DNA from: Rhodococcus sp. ABRD24
Lineage (GTDB): Bacteria; Actinomycetota; Actinomycetes; Mycobacteriales; Mycobacteriaceae
Assembly (NCBI RefSeq): GCF_004328705.1
Contig: NZ_CP035319.1
Location: 4,278,001-4,342,000 of the forward strand
Length of the DNA: 64,000 nt
Reading direction: 5' to 3'
The notes under the pieces were generated by a model. It was not told the origin of the DNA. It ran no database searches and worked only from the letters and a program-made list of their open reading frames with translations. A program made the position numbers and the translations under genes. Positions 24,792-34,146 of this stretch are shown here, piece after piece (the first letter of the stretch is position 1; each line of letters opens with the position of its first letter).

Positions 24792-27647
24792 ATGGCGAAC
24801 CGAATCGAGTTCGCGGTCCTGGGACCGCTGACCGCCCTGCGCGACGGCAAGCTGATCGTCCTCGACGAGCAGCCGCGGGCACTGCTTGCCGCGCTCCTGG
24901 TCGCTTTCCCTCATTCGGTGGACATCGAGCGGCTGCGGGCGCAGGTGCGACATACCGCCGAGGCTGCCTCCGGAAACGGGCAGCCCGACGGCCGGGGGAC
25001 CGATCCACTCGAAGAGATGCTCGATGCGCTGCAGGAACGTCTGGGCAACGGTGTGCTGGTGCGTGAGGGCACGCGCTACCGCCTCGCGGTGGACCGAGAG
25101 GCGGTCGATTCGGCAAGGTTCGTCGACGAGGTCCGCACGGGCGAGGCAATGCGCAAGCGCGCTCCCGCCGCGGCCGCCGAGTCCTTCCGCAAGGGGCTGC
25201 GACTGTGGCGCGGAATCGCGTACGCGGGTATTCCGACGTCGGCGTTCACCGAGACGGTGTTCATCGAGACCGAGGTGGCGCGGCTGACGACGCTGCGATT
25301 CGATACGCGCCTTGCATTGGCGACGGCGCAGCTCGAGAGCAACTCGCCCGCAGCTGCGGCGGTCGAGGCGGAGGCGCTCGTCGCCGACCATCCCCTCGAC
25401 GAGAGAGCGTGGGAGCTGCTGGTACTGGGACTGTGCCGATCGGGCCAGCAACCTCACGCGCTGGCCGCGATCCGACGCTGCCGGGCCATCATCGACGACC
25501 GGCTCGGCTGCGAGATCGGCGCGGGCCTGCGTCGGATCGAGACCGCGATCATGACGAACGACGGAGTGTATCTCGAGGCTGCGCGGGTATCGCCGCCGCC
25601 GAATGTGCTGGGATCCAATCTGCTCCAGCCGAGGACTCACCTGGTGGACCGCGAACGCGACGTGTCCACCGTCCTCGAACTGCTTGACGAGCATCGCCTC
25701 GTCACACTCGTCGGCCCCGGCGGGGTCGGGAAGACGCGCCTCGCCGTCGAGGTGTGCCGGCGGCACGACGATCCGGACGGGCCGTGGATCGTGGATCTGA
25801 CCAAGGTCAGTGACGGGTCGCTGATCCCGTCGACGATCGCGACGCTGCTGCAGCTGCCCGGGGTGGGGTCGGCCGCGCACCTAGCCGAGGTGATGGCGGC
25901 CCGGGAGTGCGTCCTGGTGCTCGACAACTGTGAGCACGTCGCGGACTACACCGCCGACGTCTCCCGGGCGATCGTCGAGCACTGCCCCGGCGTGCACGTG
26001 GTCGTCACCGGAGCGGCCCCACTCGGAGTTACCGGAGAGGCCGTCTACAAGGTCGAACCCCTTCCGGTGGACGGAGCGGCGCTCGAGCTGTTCGCGGACC
26101 GGGCGTGCGGGGTGACCGCCGGCTGGCAGCTGGACAGAAAGAATCATGATGCGGTGCAATCGATCTGTAGCGAGGTGGGCGGGCTGCCGCTGGGGATCGA
26201 ACTTGCCGCGGCACAACTGCGGTATCTGACCGAGGAGCAGATCGCGAAAGGTCTGGCCGACCGTTTCGCGTGGCAGCACGGACTCCCGTCGCCGGCCCTC
26301 GGGCTGCGCGGACGGCTGTGGGACACCATCGACTGGGTCAACCGTCTGCTGTCCGACGGGGAGGCGCGGCTGCTGCGCCGGGTGGCCGTGTTCGCCGGAT
26401 CCTTCGATGCCGAGGGCGCCGCTGCCGTCTGCGTACGGGATTCGACTGCGGAGGTGTCGGTAGTCCTGACAGAGCTGGTGCGGCGGTCGCTCGTTCGGGT
26501 GGTTCCGGGATCGTCACCCACCCGATACCGGATGCTGGCGATCGTGCGGCAGTTCGCTCGTGAGCAGGCGGACGACGCCGAATCGATTGCGATGCGGACG
26601 GCGCACCGGAGCTTCGTGTTGAATCGGGTGGAATCGGTTGCAGCGCAGTTGCGCTCCGCCCGGGCCGGGCAGGTAATGGGTCTGCTCGCCACCGATCAGG
26701 CGGAACACCGAGGCGCGCTCGAGTCGGCGTTCGCGATGGACGACGCGCACTACGCACTCGCACTTGCGGGCGGACTGAGCTGGTTCTGGTATCGGACCGG
26801 CAACATCGGTGAGGGGCTCCTGTTCCTGCACACCGCCCTCGACCTGGTCGCTGGTGACTGGCGACCGCCGGAGCCGAGGGTCATGGCGCGCGCGCTCGAC
26901 GGGTTGTCGTCGCTGACGTATCTTACCGGCGACGTGGCGACCGCGGAGGATGCGGTGCAGCGAGGTGCGGCGTTGTGGTCCTCGATCGGCGAGATCGGGG
27001 AGGCTGCACGCGACGAGGCGTGGCGCGCGCACTTCGTCGCAATTCAGGGTCGGCCCGTGGCGGCAGTTGAAATATGCCGTCATGCAGTACAACTGGCGGT
27101 CGAACACGATGCGTTGTGGGCGGAGGCGGAGGCGCGGTTGGTGCTCGGCATGCTGCTGCGCACTATCGACCGCACCGAGGACGCCCGGGAGGAGTTGCGT
27201 AGCGCAATCCGCGCCGGGGAGCGGTGCGGCCACCGATGGGCGGTGACGTCCTCGACGTGGGGGCTGATGAAAGTGGCGTCGGATGTCGGCGACACCGAGG
27301 GGGCGCTGTCCACGATGGGCATACTCCGTGCCGATCTCGAGGTGGAGGGTGACGTCATGTCGTGGCTGGTGATGGTCCACTCGACGGCCGCTGTGCTCGC
27401 TGCGGCCGGCCGGCCCACCGACGGTGCGGTGCTCATGGGTGCCGTTGACACCCTGGGCGCCCATGCGGGGTTCCTGCCGGCGTGGATCGACGTGGTGGAC
27501 GGCCCGATCGAGTCTGCGGTGGTTCACGATGCCCTCGACGACGAGCAGTACGAGCAGTATGCGGCCGTGGGCGCGCACCTCACCCGTGAACAGGTCGATC
27601 GGTTGCTGGGGGAGCTGGTCGAGGGCCCGGTGAGCGAGTCTCGGTAG
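24792..27647 (+). CDS. AfsR/SARP-like regulator with BTAD, NB-ARC and TPR domains
   Basis: This 951-residue protein has an N-terminal winged-helix-like region (about 1-100), a bacterial transcriptional-activation domain (about 100-250), an NB-ARC STAND ATPase with Walker A GPGGVGKT (308-315) and Walker B VLVLDNCEHV (about 375-384), and helical TPR-like repeats to the C-terminus. Family members are signal-integrating activators. The recognition-helix region is poorly conserved: the usual 'LQVHVSRLRKAL' stretch reads LEEMLDALQERL and a Gly/Asp-rich insert replaces the preceding loop, so DNA binding may be altered. GAAGGGAG precedes the ATG. It follows the FadE pair by 34 bases and may be in that operon. 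Confidence 0.85.
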   Translation: MANRIEFAVLGPLTALRDGKLIVLDEQPRALLAALLVAFPHSVDIERLRAQVRHTAEAASGNGQPDGRGTDPLEEMLDALQERLGNGVLVREGTRYRLAVDREAVDSARFVDEVRTGEAMRKRAPAAAAESFRKGLRLWRGIAYAGIPTSAFTETVFIETEVARLTTLRFDTRLALATAQLESNSPAAAAVEAEALVADHPLDERAWELLVLGLCRSGQQPHALAAIRRCRAIIDDRLGCEIGAGLRRIETAIMTNDGVYLEAARVSPPPNVLGSNLLQPRTHLVDRERDVSTVLELLDEHRLVTLVGPGGVGKTRLAVEVCRRHDDPDGPWIVDLTKVSDGSLIPSTIATLLQLPGVGSAAHLAEVMAARECVLVLDNCEHVADYTADVSRAIVEHCPGVHVVVTGAAPLGVTGEAVYKVEPLPVDGAALELFADRACGVTAGWQLDRKNHDAVQSICSEVGGLPLGIELAAAQLRYLTEEQIAKGLADRFAWQHGLPSPALGLRGRLWDTIDWVNRLLSDGEARLLRRVAVFAGSFDAEGAAAVCVRDSTAEVSVVLTELVRRSLVRVVPGSSPTRYRMLAIVRQFAREQADDAESIAMRTAHRSFVLNRVESVAAQLRSARAGQVMGLLATDQAEHRGALESAFAMDDAHYALALAGGLSWFWYRTGNIGEGLLFLHTALDLVAGDWRPPEPRVMARALDGLSSLTYLTGDVATAEDAVQRGAALWSSIGEIGEAARDEAWRAHFVAIQGRPVAAVEICRHAVQLAVEHDALWAEAEARLVLGMLLRTIDRTEDAREELRSAIRAGERCGHRWAVTSSTWGLMKVASDVGDTEGALSTMGILRADLEVEGDVMSWLVMVHSTAAVLAAAGRPTDGAVLMGAVDTLGAHAGFLPAWIDVVDGPIESAVVHDALDDEQYEQYAAVGAHLTREQVDRLLGELVEGPVSESR

Positions 27648-27653
27648 CGCGGA

Positions 27654-28589
27654 TCAGTTTGCCGGCCGCACCCATTCGAACGCGCGGGCCTCGGATCGTG
27701 TGCCCTCGGCGGTCCGCGACCGGTTGGGCTCGCCCAGCTCCGTCAGCATCGGCATCGAGATGTCCACCAGTCCGGTGAGGGTCTGCGGGGTGAGCCAGTC
27801 CGGCCGGGTAGCGAACGCGATGTCCTCGCTGGAGGTATTGCCGCTTGCACCCGGCGCGAACGGGCAGCCGCCGAGCCCACCGAGGGAACCGTCGACCACG
27901 GTGGCGCCGGCCGTGATCGCGGCGAGCGTGTTGGCAACACCGAGCCCCCACGTGTCGTGGCCGTGGAAGACGATGCGCCGCTTCGGAGATTCCGCGGCGA
28001 TTCGCGACACCAGTGCGGTCACCTGCGCCGGGACGGCCTGTCCGAGAGTGTCGGCGAGCACGATGTCGTCGGCCCCCACGGCCCGTTCGTCGTTCGCGAT
28101 CGAAAGAACGCGATCCTCGGCGACCGTGCCTTCGAAGGGGCATGTGAACGATGTCGCTATGCACAGCTGGATCCGTCCGCCGACGGCCCGTGTCAGCTCG
28201 ATCGCCGCGGGCATCGCGGCGAGGCTGTCGTCGGTCGACCGGCCGATGTTGGCGCGGTTGTGTGAGTCCGAAGCCGAGAAGCAGTACTGGAAGTTGCGGG
28301 CTCCAGCCGCCGCGGCCTTCTCGACATGCCGGGGAGTGGCTACCCACACCCAGCACCGGGCGAGTTCGTCGGGCGTCATGTCGGCGATCACCTCGAGCGT
28401 GTTCGCCATCGGCGGTACCAGGTCGGGGCGGGCCATCGACCCGATCTCGAGTTCGGGTACGCCGAGTGCGAGGAGTCCGCGTGCGATCTCGAGCTTGCGC
28501 TCGGTGGACAGCATCTTGCCGGTGAGCTGCAGTCCGTCGCGCAGCGTCACATCCCGTAGAACCGGTTGCGGCGCAAACGAATAGCTCAT
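27654..28589 (-). CDS. HMG-CoA lyase-like acyl-CoA lyase (DRE-TIM family)
   Basis: This 311-residue DRE-TIM metallolyase has the N-terminal RDVTLRDGLQ metal motif, HGHDTWG carrying the metal-binding histidines, and the mobile GGLGGCPFAPG loop with the catalytic Cys. This loop distinguishes hydroxymethylglutaryl-CoA lyases from citramalate and isopropylmalate synthases. The expected reaction is retro-aldol cleavage of a 3-hydroxy-3-methylglutaryl-CoA-like substrate. The ATG at 28589 overlaps the stop of the upstream CoA-transferase (ATGA), so the two are translationally coupled and probably act in sequence: CoA activation, then cleavage. Confidence 0.88.
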   Translation of the reverse strand: MSYSFAPQPVLRDVTLRDGLQLTGKMLSTERKLEIARGLLALGVPELEIGSMARPDLVPPMANTLEVIADMTPDELARCWVWVATPRHVEKAAAAGARNFQYCFSASDSHNRANIGRSTDDSLAAMPAAIELTRAVGGRIQLCIATSFTCPFEGTVAEDRVLSIANDERAVGADDIVLADTLGQAVPAQVTALVSRIAAESPKRRIVFHGHDTWGLGVANTLAAITAGATVVDGSLGGLGGCPFAPGASGNTSSEDIAFATRPDWLTPQTLTGLVDISMPMLTELGEPNRSRTAEGTRSEARAFEWVRPAN

Positions 28590-29833
28590 GATTCCTCCAT
28601 AGTCGAGATGATCCGGTCGATCTCGGCATCGGGCTTGCCGAGTACCGTCGACAGAACCTCGCGGGTGTCGACGCCGAGATCGGGGCCGACGTGGTCGATC
28701 GGTAGCGACCTCTCGCCGATCACCGGCACGATTCCGGGGAAGCCGACCTCCCGCGGCTCGGCCCCGCCGGTATCGACGGTGAACGTCTGGATCATGTTGC
28801 GTGCCTTGTACTGCTCGTCTTCGCAGATGTCGGCGGCGGTGTAGATCGGCCCTGACGGCACGGCCGCCTCCTCCATGATGCGTAGCGTGTCCGCACGGGT
28901 GTGGCGGGACGTCCACTCGCCGATCGCGGCGTCGAGTTCGTCGCGGCGCTCCCACCTTCCGGCGTTGGTCTGCAGCTGCGGATCGGCGGCGAGGTCCGGC
29001 CGCTCGATCGTCTCCATGTATCGCTGGAAGATCGCGTCGGCGTTGCCCGAGATGATGATGCTCGTGCCGTCCTTGCACGGGTACGCGTTGGACGGGGCGA
29101 TGCCCTCCATGCGTCCACCCACGCGTTCTCGCTTGACGCCGTAGGCCAGGTAGTCGGGGATCAGCGACTCCATCATCGACATGATCGACTCGTTGAGCGC
29201 GACGTCGATGGTCCGCTGCGACAGGGCGATCGGCTCACCTCGTCGCGACTGTCGCTGGAACAGGGCCATCACCGACCCGAATGCCGCATACAGTCCGGCG
29301 ATCGAGTCGCCGATCGATACCCCCACGCGCACCGGCGGCCGGTCCGGATCGCCGACGAGTTCCCGAAATCCGCCGACCGCCTCTGCGACCGCGGCGAACC
29401 CCGGACGCTGGGACAGTGGGCCGGTTTGACCGAACGCGGAGATCCGGGTTATCACCAGATCCGGGTTCACCGCGTCCAGTTGCTCCGGACCGATGCCCCA
29501 CTTCTCCAGGGTCCCGGGCCGGAAGTTCTCGAGCAACACGTCGCATTGCGCGGCCAGCTCGAGCACCAGGCGGCGGCCCTCTTCCGTCCGCAGGTCCAGC
29601 ACGATCGATTTCTTGTTGCGATTGACGGTCCGGTACAGCATCGACGTCGTACCCGAGTACAGCCGCCAGTTGCGCAATTCGTCGCCCGTGCGCGGGCGCT
29701 CGACCTTGATCACCTCGGCGCCGAAGTCGGCGAGCAGTCGTCCGGCGGTGGGGGCGGCGATGTAGTTGCCGAGCTCGAGCACGCGCACGCCGTCGAGGGG
29801 GCGGTGGGGTCGGGTCGGGGAATCCTGCGTCAT
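28586..29833 (-). CDS. Family III CoA-transferase (CaiB/BaiF type)
   Basis: This 415-residue protein has the family III N-terminus PLDGVRVLELGNYIAAPTAGRLLADFGAEV and the RNKKSIVLDL segment; the catalytic-position Asp is Asp176 in SIGDSIAG. The family moves CoA from a donor thioester to a carboxylic acid through a covalent aspartyl anhydride. Coupling to the lyase gene suggests it makes the lyase's CoA-ester substrate, as in itaconate, methylsuccinate or C5-dicarboxylate pathways; which acid is not shown. ATG 29833 is chosen because it opens directly before the conserved domain. Confidence 0.88.
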   Translation of the reverse strand: MTQDSPTRPHRPLDGVRVLELGNYIAAPTAGRLLADFGAEVIKVERPRTGDELRNWRLYSGTTSMLYRTVNRNKKSIVLDLRTEEGRRLVLELAAQCDVLLENFRPGTLEKWGIGPEQLDAVNPDLVITRISAFGQTGPLSQRPGFAAVAEAVGGFRELVGDPDRPPVRVGVSIGDSIAGLYAAFGSVMALFQRQSRRGEPIALSQRTIDVALNESIMSMMESLIPDYLAYGVKRERVGGRMEGIAPSNAYPCKDGTSIIISGNADAIFQRYMETIERPDLAADPQLQTNAGRWERRDELDAAIGEWTSRHTRADTLRIMEEAAVPSGPIYTAADICEDEQYKARNMIQTFTVDTGGAEPREVGFPGIVPVIGERSLPIDHVGPDLGVDTREVLSTVLGKPDAEIDRIISTMEES

Positions 29834-29945
29834 GTGTCGATTCTGGCAGCGAAGCTGCCCGTGCGTGTTTCGCGAGTCCCCACCCTCGCGAAACACGCAC
29901 GGCCCCTACACTGCGGGTGCGGTTGCGCGACGACGGATGGAGTGC

Positions 29946-30814
29946 ATGGTGGGGCTGAGTTCGGATCGAGTCGTGGTGGTCACCGGGGCGAGCCGCGGTG
30001 CCGGCAAGGGCATCGCGCTGGCCCTCGGGTCGACGGGTGCCAAGGTGTACGTCACCGGGCGTACACGGACCGAGGGCGACTCGCCACTGCCCGGCACGGT
30101 GTTCGCGACGGCGGACGAGATCACCCGCCGCGGCGGCGTCGGCGTGCCCGTGGTGGTCGATCACAGCGACGATGAGCAGGTTCAGGCGCTGTTCGATCAG
30201 GTGCGCCAGGAGAACGGCGGACGGCTCGACATCCTCGTCAACAATGCATTCGTGGTGCCGGACGCGCTGACGATGAGGGGCCCGTTCTGGGAGAGCCGCT
30301 GTCGCTGCTCGACCTGTTCGACGTCGGCATGCGGTCGAGCTACGTCTCCAGCTACTACGCCGCCCCGCTGCTCGCCGCCAATGGTGAGGGCCTTGTGGTG
30401 AACACGTCGTCCTTCGGTGGCACGTGCTATATGCACGGGCCCGCGTACGGCGCGGGCAAGGCCGCGGTGGACAAGATGGCGCACGACATGGCCGTCGACT
30501 TCCGCCCGTTCAATGTCGCTGCCGTCTCGATCTGGATGGGTCTGCTCAAGACCGAGCGCACGCTGGCCGGATTCGCTGCCAATCCCGGCGCGTACGAGGG
30601 CCTGGCCGCGACTGCGGAGTCCCCGGAGTTCACGGGCCGGGTCATCGATGCCCTCGCTCGCGACCCACAGTTGATGACGCGCACCGGTCAGGTCCTCGTC
30701 GGAGCGGAGATCGCGGAGGAACTCGGCGTCAGGGACACCGAAGGCCAGCAGCCACCGTCACACCGTCCGTTCCTGGGTAACCCGCCGGTGTTCAGCGACG
30801 CCGTCATCAACTGA
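29946..30814 (+). pseudogene. SDR-family oxidoreductase interrupted by a one-base frameshift
   Basis: Two frames together make one classical SDR of about 289 residues. The first (from ATG 29946, preceded by GGATGGAG) has TGASRGAGKG, and reads DILVNNAF before ...GPFWE. The second frame resumes as EPLSLLDLF and carries the Ser in NTSSFGG and the YGAGK catalytic pair. The break is at 30291-30295, where TGGGAGAGCC would restore the frame if it read TGGGAGGAGCC, that is, one G lost from a GAGGAG run. Either the gene is a recent pseudogene or this is a sequence error. Both halves otherwise look under selection, with normal codon use. Confidence 0.8.
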
Positions 30815-30995
30815 ATCCGGAGAATTCCCGGACGGAAACAGGTCGGTATCGGATTGATATCGGGTGGTAGGCCCCGTCGTGTCGCCCCGGGGTGGGCGCA
30901 CGCTCGGGCTACGGTTCGCCTCGGACGTGAACACTGCGTCGCTGTCGTTGTCCGTGCATCCGAATCTGACGCGAAGGTCGTGTGAGGGAGCTGTC

Positions 30996-31196
30996 ATGGG
31001 GTTCGCTGGTACCAAGTACGTTCTGCTGAGTCTCTTCCTGGCCGGTCTTGTCGGAGCCGGTATCGGGCTGTCCGAACTGCATGTCCATGTGACGGTGGCA
31101 GCCTTGATCGTGGCCGCGGTATCGGGGCTGCTGCTACTGCGCATCCGCGCCGAATCGCACGGTCGGATCGAGCCGCGGGGCCGGATCGCGGGCTGA
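30996..31196 (+). CDS. Small two-helix membrane protein
   Basis: This 66-residue protein has two predicted membrane helices (about residues 7-24 and 31-49) joined by a short ELHVHV turn, then a basic Arg-rich tail that should lie in the cytoplasm. GAGGGAG lies five bases before the ATG at 30996, which argues that it is translated. I do not recognise a family. Confidence 0.55.
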   Translation: MGFAGTKYVLLSLFLAGLVGAGIGLSELHVHVTVAALIVAAVSGLLLLRIRAESHGRIEPRGRIAG

Positions 31197-31270
31197 TCTT
31201 CAGGCTCGGCGCGGCGGCGCGGGCCCCCGGTTTCTGGGACAGTGGTGGGCAGCAGTCTCGAGGAGGCATG

Positions 31271-32473
31271 ATGCCCGCACAGCAGGACCCGGCTGACGGC
31301 GTGACCGAACGCCGCGAGCACATCACGGAGCAGGTTCGCTGCTGGTGCGAACGCGCGCGACTCGACGGTAGACACCCGGAACTGTCCGACGCTGCCGCAC
31401 TGCTTATCGCGGCGGGCCGAGTGGACGAGCTGACGCGGCAGGTGCTCGGCACCCGTCGCCGCGCCGGCCGGACGATCCCGACGGTCGGCGGCTTCGGGAA
31501 GCTCCGGCACCTGACCGACGAACAGGCGCGGATCGCGGCGAAGGCCGCGGCGATGCGGCTCGGCCCGATGCAGCTGGCGTACCGCTACCGCGCGGCCGAA
31601 TTGGGCAAGCGCCTGCACACGCTGCACACCTGCCTCACGATGTCGACCGCGCACTACGGCGGCGGCGTGCGAGCGATTCGCCGCGAGCGCCGCGACGGGG
31701 TGCACCTCGATCCGCAGCAGCGGGACGCCTTGTTCGTGGCGTTGCAGCGCACACCGGCCCCGGTGCCTGCGCCGCATCGGCAGTTCGGCGAGGTCCGGTC
31801 CGCGGCGCTCGAGGTCCGCAACGCGGCGCTCGAAGGTGCAGCCCAGCGGGTCGCGCAGCTGTCCGAGCACACACGGGCGAAGGCCCTCGGGCGCCGCACC
31901 GCCGAGGCACTCGCAAGCGCGGTCGAGCCCGACGATGACCGCTTCATCGACCGGTACGACACGTTGCTGTTCCTCGCGGGCTCGCTGTACGACCGGATCG
32001 AGGGGTCCGCGGCCTGGCATTCCGGTCACTTCGTGGTCCAGCGCGCTCAGTTGGACCTGGCGGAAGAGTTGACGCAGATCGCGGTCGACACCGTCGCGTT
32101 GCGCGGGATACTCGACGAACTCGACGGTGCACTGGCCTCCACGCCGGCCGCACGCCAACACGTGTACAGCAGACAGAAGGCGCTCACACCGGTTTGGGAC
32201 CAGCTTGTCGACCGGGTCGCGGCGCTCGCCCGCATCGGGGACCTGTTGTCGCAGGCGGAATTCCAACTGCGGGCCGTCGAATCCATGCGCTGGGCCACCA
32301 GTCTCGATTCGCGCATCGATGAGCTGATCGCGCGTTCGGGAAACCGTGAGCTCTCGGCCGAGAACACTCATCACGTGGGTGACCAGTTCGGTGAGGTCGA
32401 GGATCTGATGGGCACCTACCGTAGCGCGCTGGGCGGGGACATCGCCGCGCTCACCGCGCGCGGAGCGCAGTGA
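31271..32473 (+). CDS. Conserved hypothetical protein, helical
   Basis: I do not recognise this 400-residue protein. It has no signal peptide or membrane segment. The sequence is rich in Ala, Arg, Leu and Glu with long heptad-like stretches in the second half (about 170-390), so an elongated helical or coiled-coil protein is likely. The two Cys near the N-terminus (CWC, about 24-26) are not followed by a metal site. Start is ATG 31271, four bases after GAGGAGG; the ATG at 31268 is too close to that site. It converges on the next gene through a hairpin. Confidence 0.6.
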   Translation: MPAQQDPADGVTERREHITEQVRCWCERARLDGRHPELSDAAALLIAAGRVDELTRQVLGTRRRAGRTIPTVGGFGKLRHLTDEQARIAAKAAAMRLGPMQLAYRYRAAELGKRLHTLHTCLTMSTAHYGGGVRAIRRERRDGVHLDPQQRDALFVALQRTPAPVPAPHRQFGEVRSAALEVRNAALEGAAQRVAQLSEHTRAKALGRRTAEALASAVEPDDDRFIDRYDTLLFLAGSLYDRIEGSAAWHSGHFVVQRAQLDLAEELTQIAVDTVALRGILDELDGALASTPAARQHVYSRQKALTPVWDQLVDRVAALARIGDLLSQAEFQLRAVESMRWATSLDSRIDELIARSGNRELSAENTHHVGDQFGEVEDLMGTYRSALGGDIAALTARGAQ

Positions 32474-32633
32474 ACGCGGCGTGGATCGGAATGGGCCGAT
32501 ATCCGTCGAGTTGCGTTGGCGTCAGGTGAGTTCGGAGACCGTGTCGAAGTTCGGCTCCGACGCTACAGGGTCTCGCATTACCCGGTAGAGCGACCAGCTG
32601 ACCCGGTTGAGGATGCGATTACAGGGCCCGCCC

Positions 32634-32661
32634 GGGGAGCTCGCTTGAGCGCGGGCTCCCC
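32634..32661. terminator. Bidirectional hairpin terminator
   Basis: An 11-bp stem (GGGGAGCTCGC against GCGGGCTCCCC, one G-U pair) with a 6-base loop lies between two convergent hypothetical genes. The remainder of the 228-bp gap shows no other feature. Confidence 0.6.
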
Positions 32662-32701
32662 ATGGAACACTGATGTTCTGCTATCAGGCCGCCGCAACCC
32701 G

Positions 32702-33841
32702 TCAGAAGTCCTCGGGATCGTCGAACAGTGACGGCTGGACCGGGTCGTCGAACAGTTCCGTCTGCTCGGCCGTCGTGTCGCGCTCTGGTCCGAAGGCGTC
32801 CGGCACGACGGTCGCGTCGCCGTGGGGTTGTTCTCGTGACTTGGTGTCGGGCGCTGACGGATCGTCAGCAGGGACAGCCTGGGCGGGGGTGAAGTGCAGG
32901 CAGCCGCCGAAGTGGGCGGCGAACTCCTCGTCGACCCCGCTCAGGAAGTCCGACAGGTGCTCGACCATCTCGATCAGGTGCTGCGGTACGAACGGGTCGG
33001 CGAGCATGTCGATCATCACCCGCAGCCGGTCCTCGAACAGGGCGAACCGAAGGTACGGCCAGCGTCGGTTGAGGTCGGTGATCAGTTCCGACGCGCGGGT
33101 ACGACCGCTGATGTCGCGCACCAGGGGCGCCCAGAGCTGAACCTCCGGTGTGCTTTCGTTGGCGATCACGAGGGCGAGAGCGGACCCGAACCGAAGAATG
33201 ATGTCCCCGTCCGCGTCCACTTCGGGGGCGCGCCCGTGCAGATCGGTGAGGGTGAGTGCGATCAGCTCACGCAGGTGCGGTGTGTCGCGGGGCTGGATCG
33301 CGACATGCCGGTCCAGTGCAGGCCGTTCGGCTACGACAGATTCGGCCCGTTGCTGCCATTCGACGTCGAGATCGTCGCCGAACGATTGGGTGTCGAGGAA
33401 TGCGGGGTGCGGCACGCCCCAGGTGTCACGGAAGACCGATACGGCCATTGCCGCGAGGCGGTCCGCCCACCGGGGGGCCTGCTCGACGAAGAATGCAGGC
33501 CCGTCGTCGACGTCTGGACCCGCTCCTAGTGGGTCACGCGCGGGGCGGGTCCAGCCGAGCTCCACCAACCGCTCGGCGTCGGCGCCTGTCAACCGTCGGT
33601 GCGGGGGAAGGAGAAGGTCATCGGGGATTTCGCATCGCACGACAATGCCGTCGGTGCCCACCGTCGACTGGCACTGCACAAACGGGACGCGGCCGTCGAT
33701 GTCGTCGGATTCATAAGTGGATTCGAGGATCAGCTGATCCTCGGGCCCGATGGCTGCGATCCGATCGGCGAGGTGCGATCGGTAGCGGGCCCAGGCACGC
33801 TGGACCCCACGATCGAACTCACTGCTCTCCACATCGGACAC
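32702..33841 (-). CDS. Hypothetical protein resembling actinobacterial TY-Chap (YbjN/T3SS-chaperone-fold) proteins
   Basis: This 379-residue cytoplasmic protein seems to hold two or three alpha/beta modules. The N-terminal part (WARYRSHLADRI to PDDLLLP) and the later DIILRFGSALALVIANE...APLVRDI and RWPYLRFALFEDRLRVMIDMLADPF parts resemble the YbjN-like folds annotated in corynebacterial proteins as TY-Chap peptide-binding domains. The last 60 residues are acidic and disordered (ELFDDPVQPSLFDDPEDF), with two FDDP repeats. GTG 33841 is preferred because GGGGGT lies just upstream and the domain begins shortly after; an ATG at 33955 would add 38 residues. Confidence 0.55.
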   Translation of the reverse strand: MSDVESSEFDRGVQRAWARYRSHLADRIAAIGPEDQLILESTYESDDIDGRVPFVQCQSTVGTDGIVVRCEIPDDLLLPPHRRLTGADAERLVELGWTRPARDPLGAGPDVDDGPAFFVEQAPRWADRLAAMAVSVFRDTWGVPHPAFLDTQSFGDDLDVEWQQRAESVVAERPALDRHVAIQPRDTPHLRELIALTLTDLHGRAPEVDADGDIILRFGSALALVIANESTPEVQLWAPLVRDISGRTRASELITDLNRRWPYLRFALFEDRLRVMIDMLADPFVPQHLIEMVEHLSDFLSGVDEEFAAHFGGCLHFTPAQAVPADDPSAPDTKSREQPHGDATVVPDAFGPERDTTAEQTELFDDPVQPSLFDDPEDF

Positions 33842-34146
33842 ACGGACCCCCAGTTGTCGAACCCCCGGGCGCGTTGGTGATGCGAACGCCGCGCCGGCCC
33901 GGACCTGCGCGGTACGGATACGGTAGCGCGCGGACCCGTCGGATCCGGAAACCATGGCGCGACGCCGTGCCCGAGGCGTGCGCCCGCTACGCCGCTTGCA
34001 TGTCCGAGTTCGAGGGTGCAGCTCGCCGACACGAGAACGTCACGTCGTGTAGCGCGGCCGTAACAGGAGCTCACCTAGCGTATACGGCGAGGTATACGCC
34101 CCGGGTGCGCTGTGTGCCCGTCGACGCGAGGAAGCGGTATCCGACC
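33842..34146. other. 305-bp divergent intergenic region
   Basis: This gap separates the TY-Chap-like gene from the allophanate hydrolase gene. It contains the GTATAC inverted repeat described separately and, if the ATG at 33955 is used, part of the left gene. I see no other gene, RNA or repeat in it. Confidence 0.6.
34078..34099. promoter_or_regulatory. Probable GntR operator (GTATAC inverted repeat)
   Basis: GCGTATAC-GGCGAG-GTATACGC is a perfect 8-bp inverted repeat, 48 bp upstream of the allophanate hydrolase ATG. Each arm contains GTATAC, itself palindromic and typical of FadR/FCD-type GntR operators. The GntR gene is the second gene of this operon, so autoregulation is likely. Confidence 0.55.
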
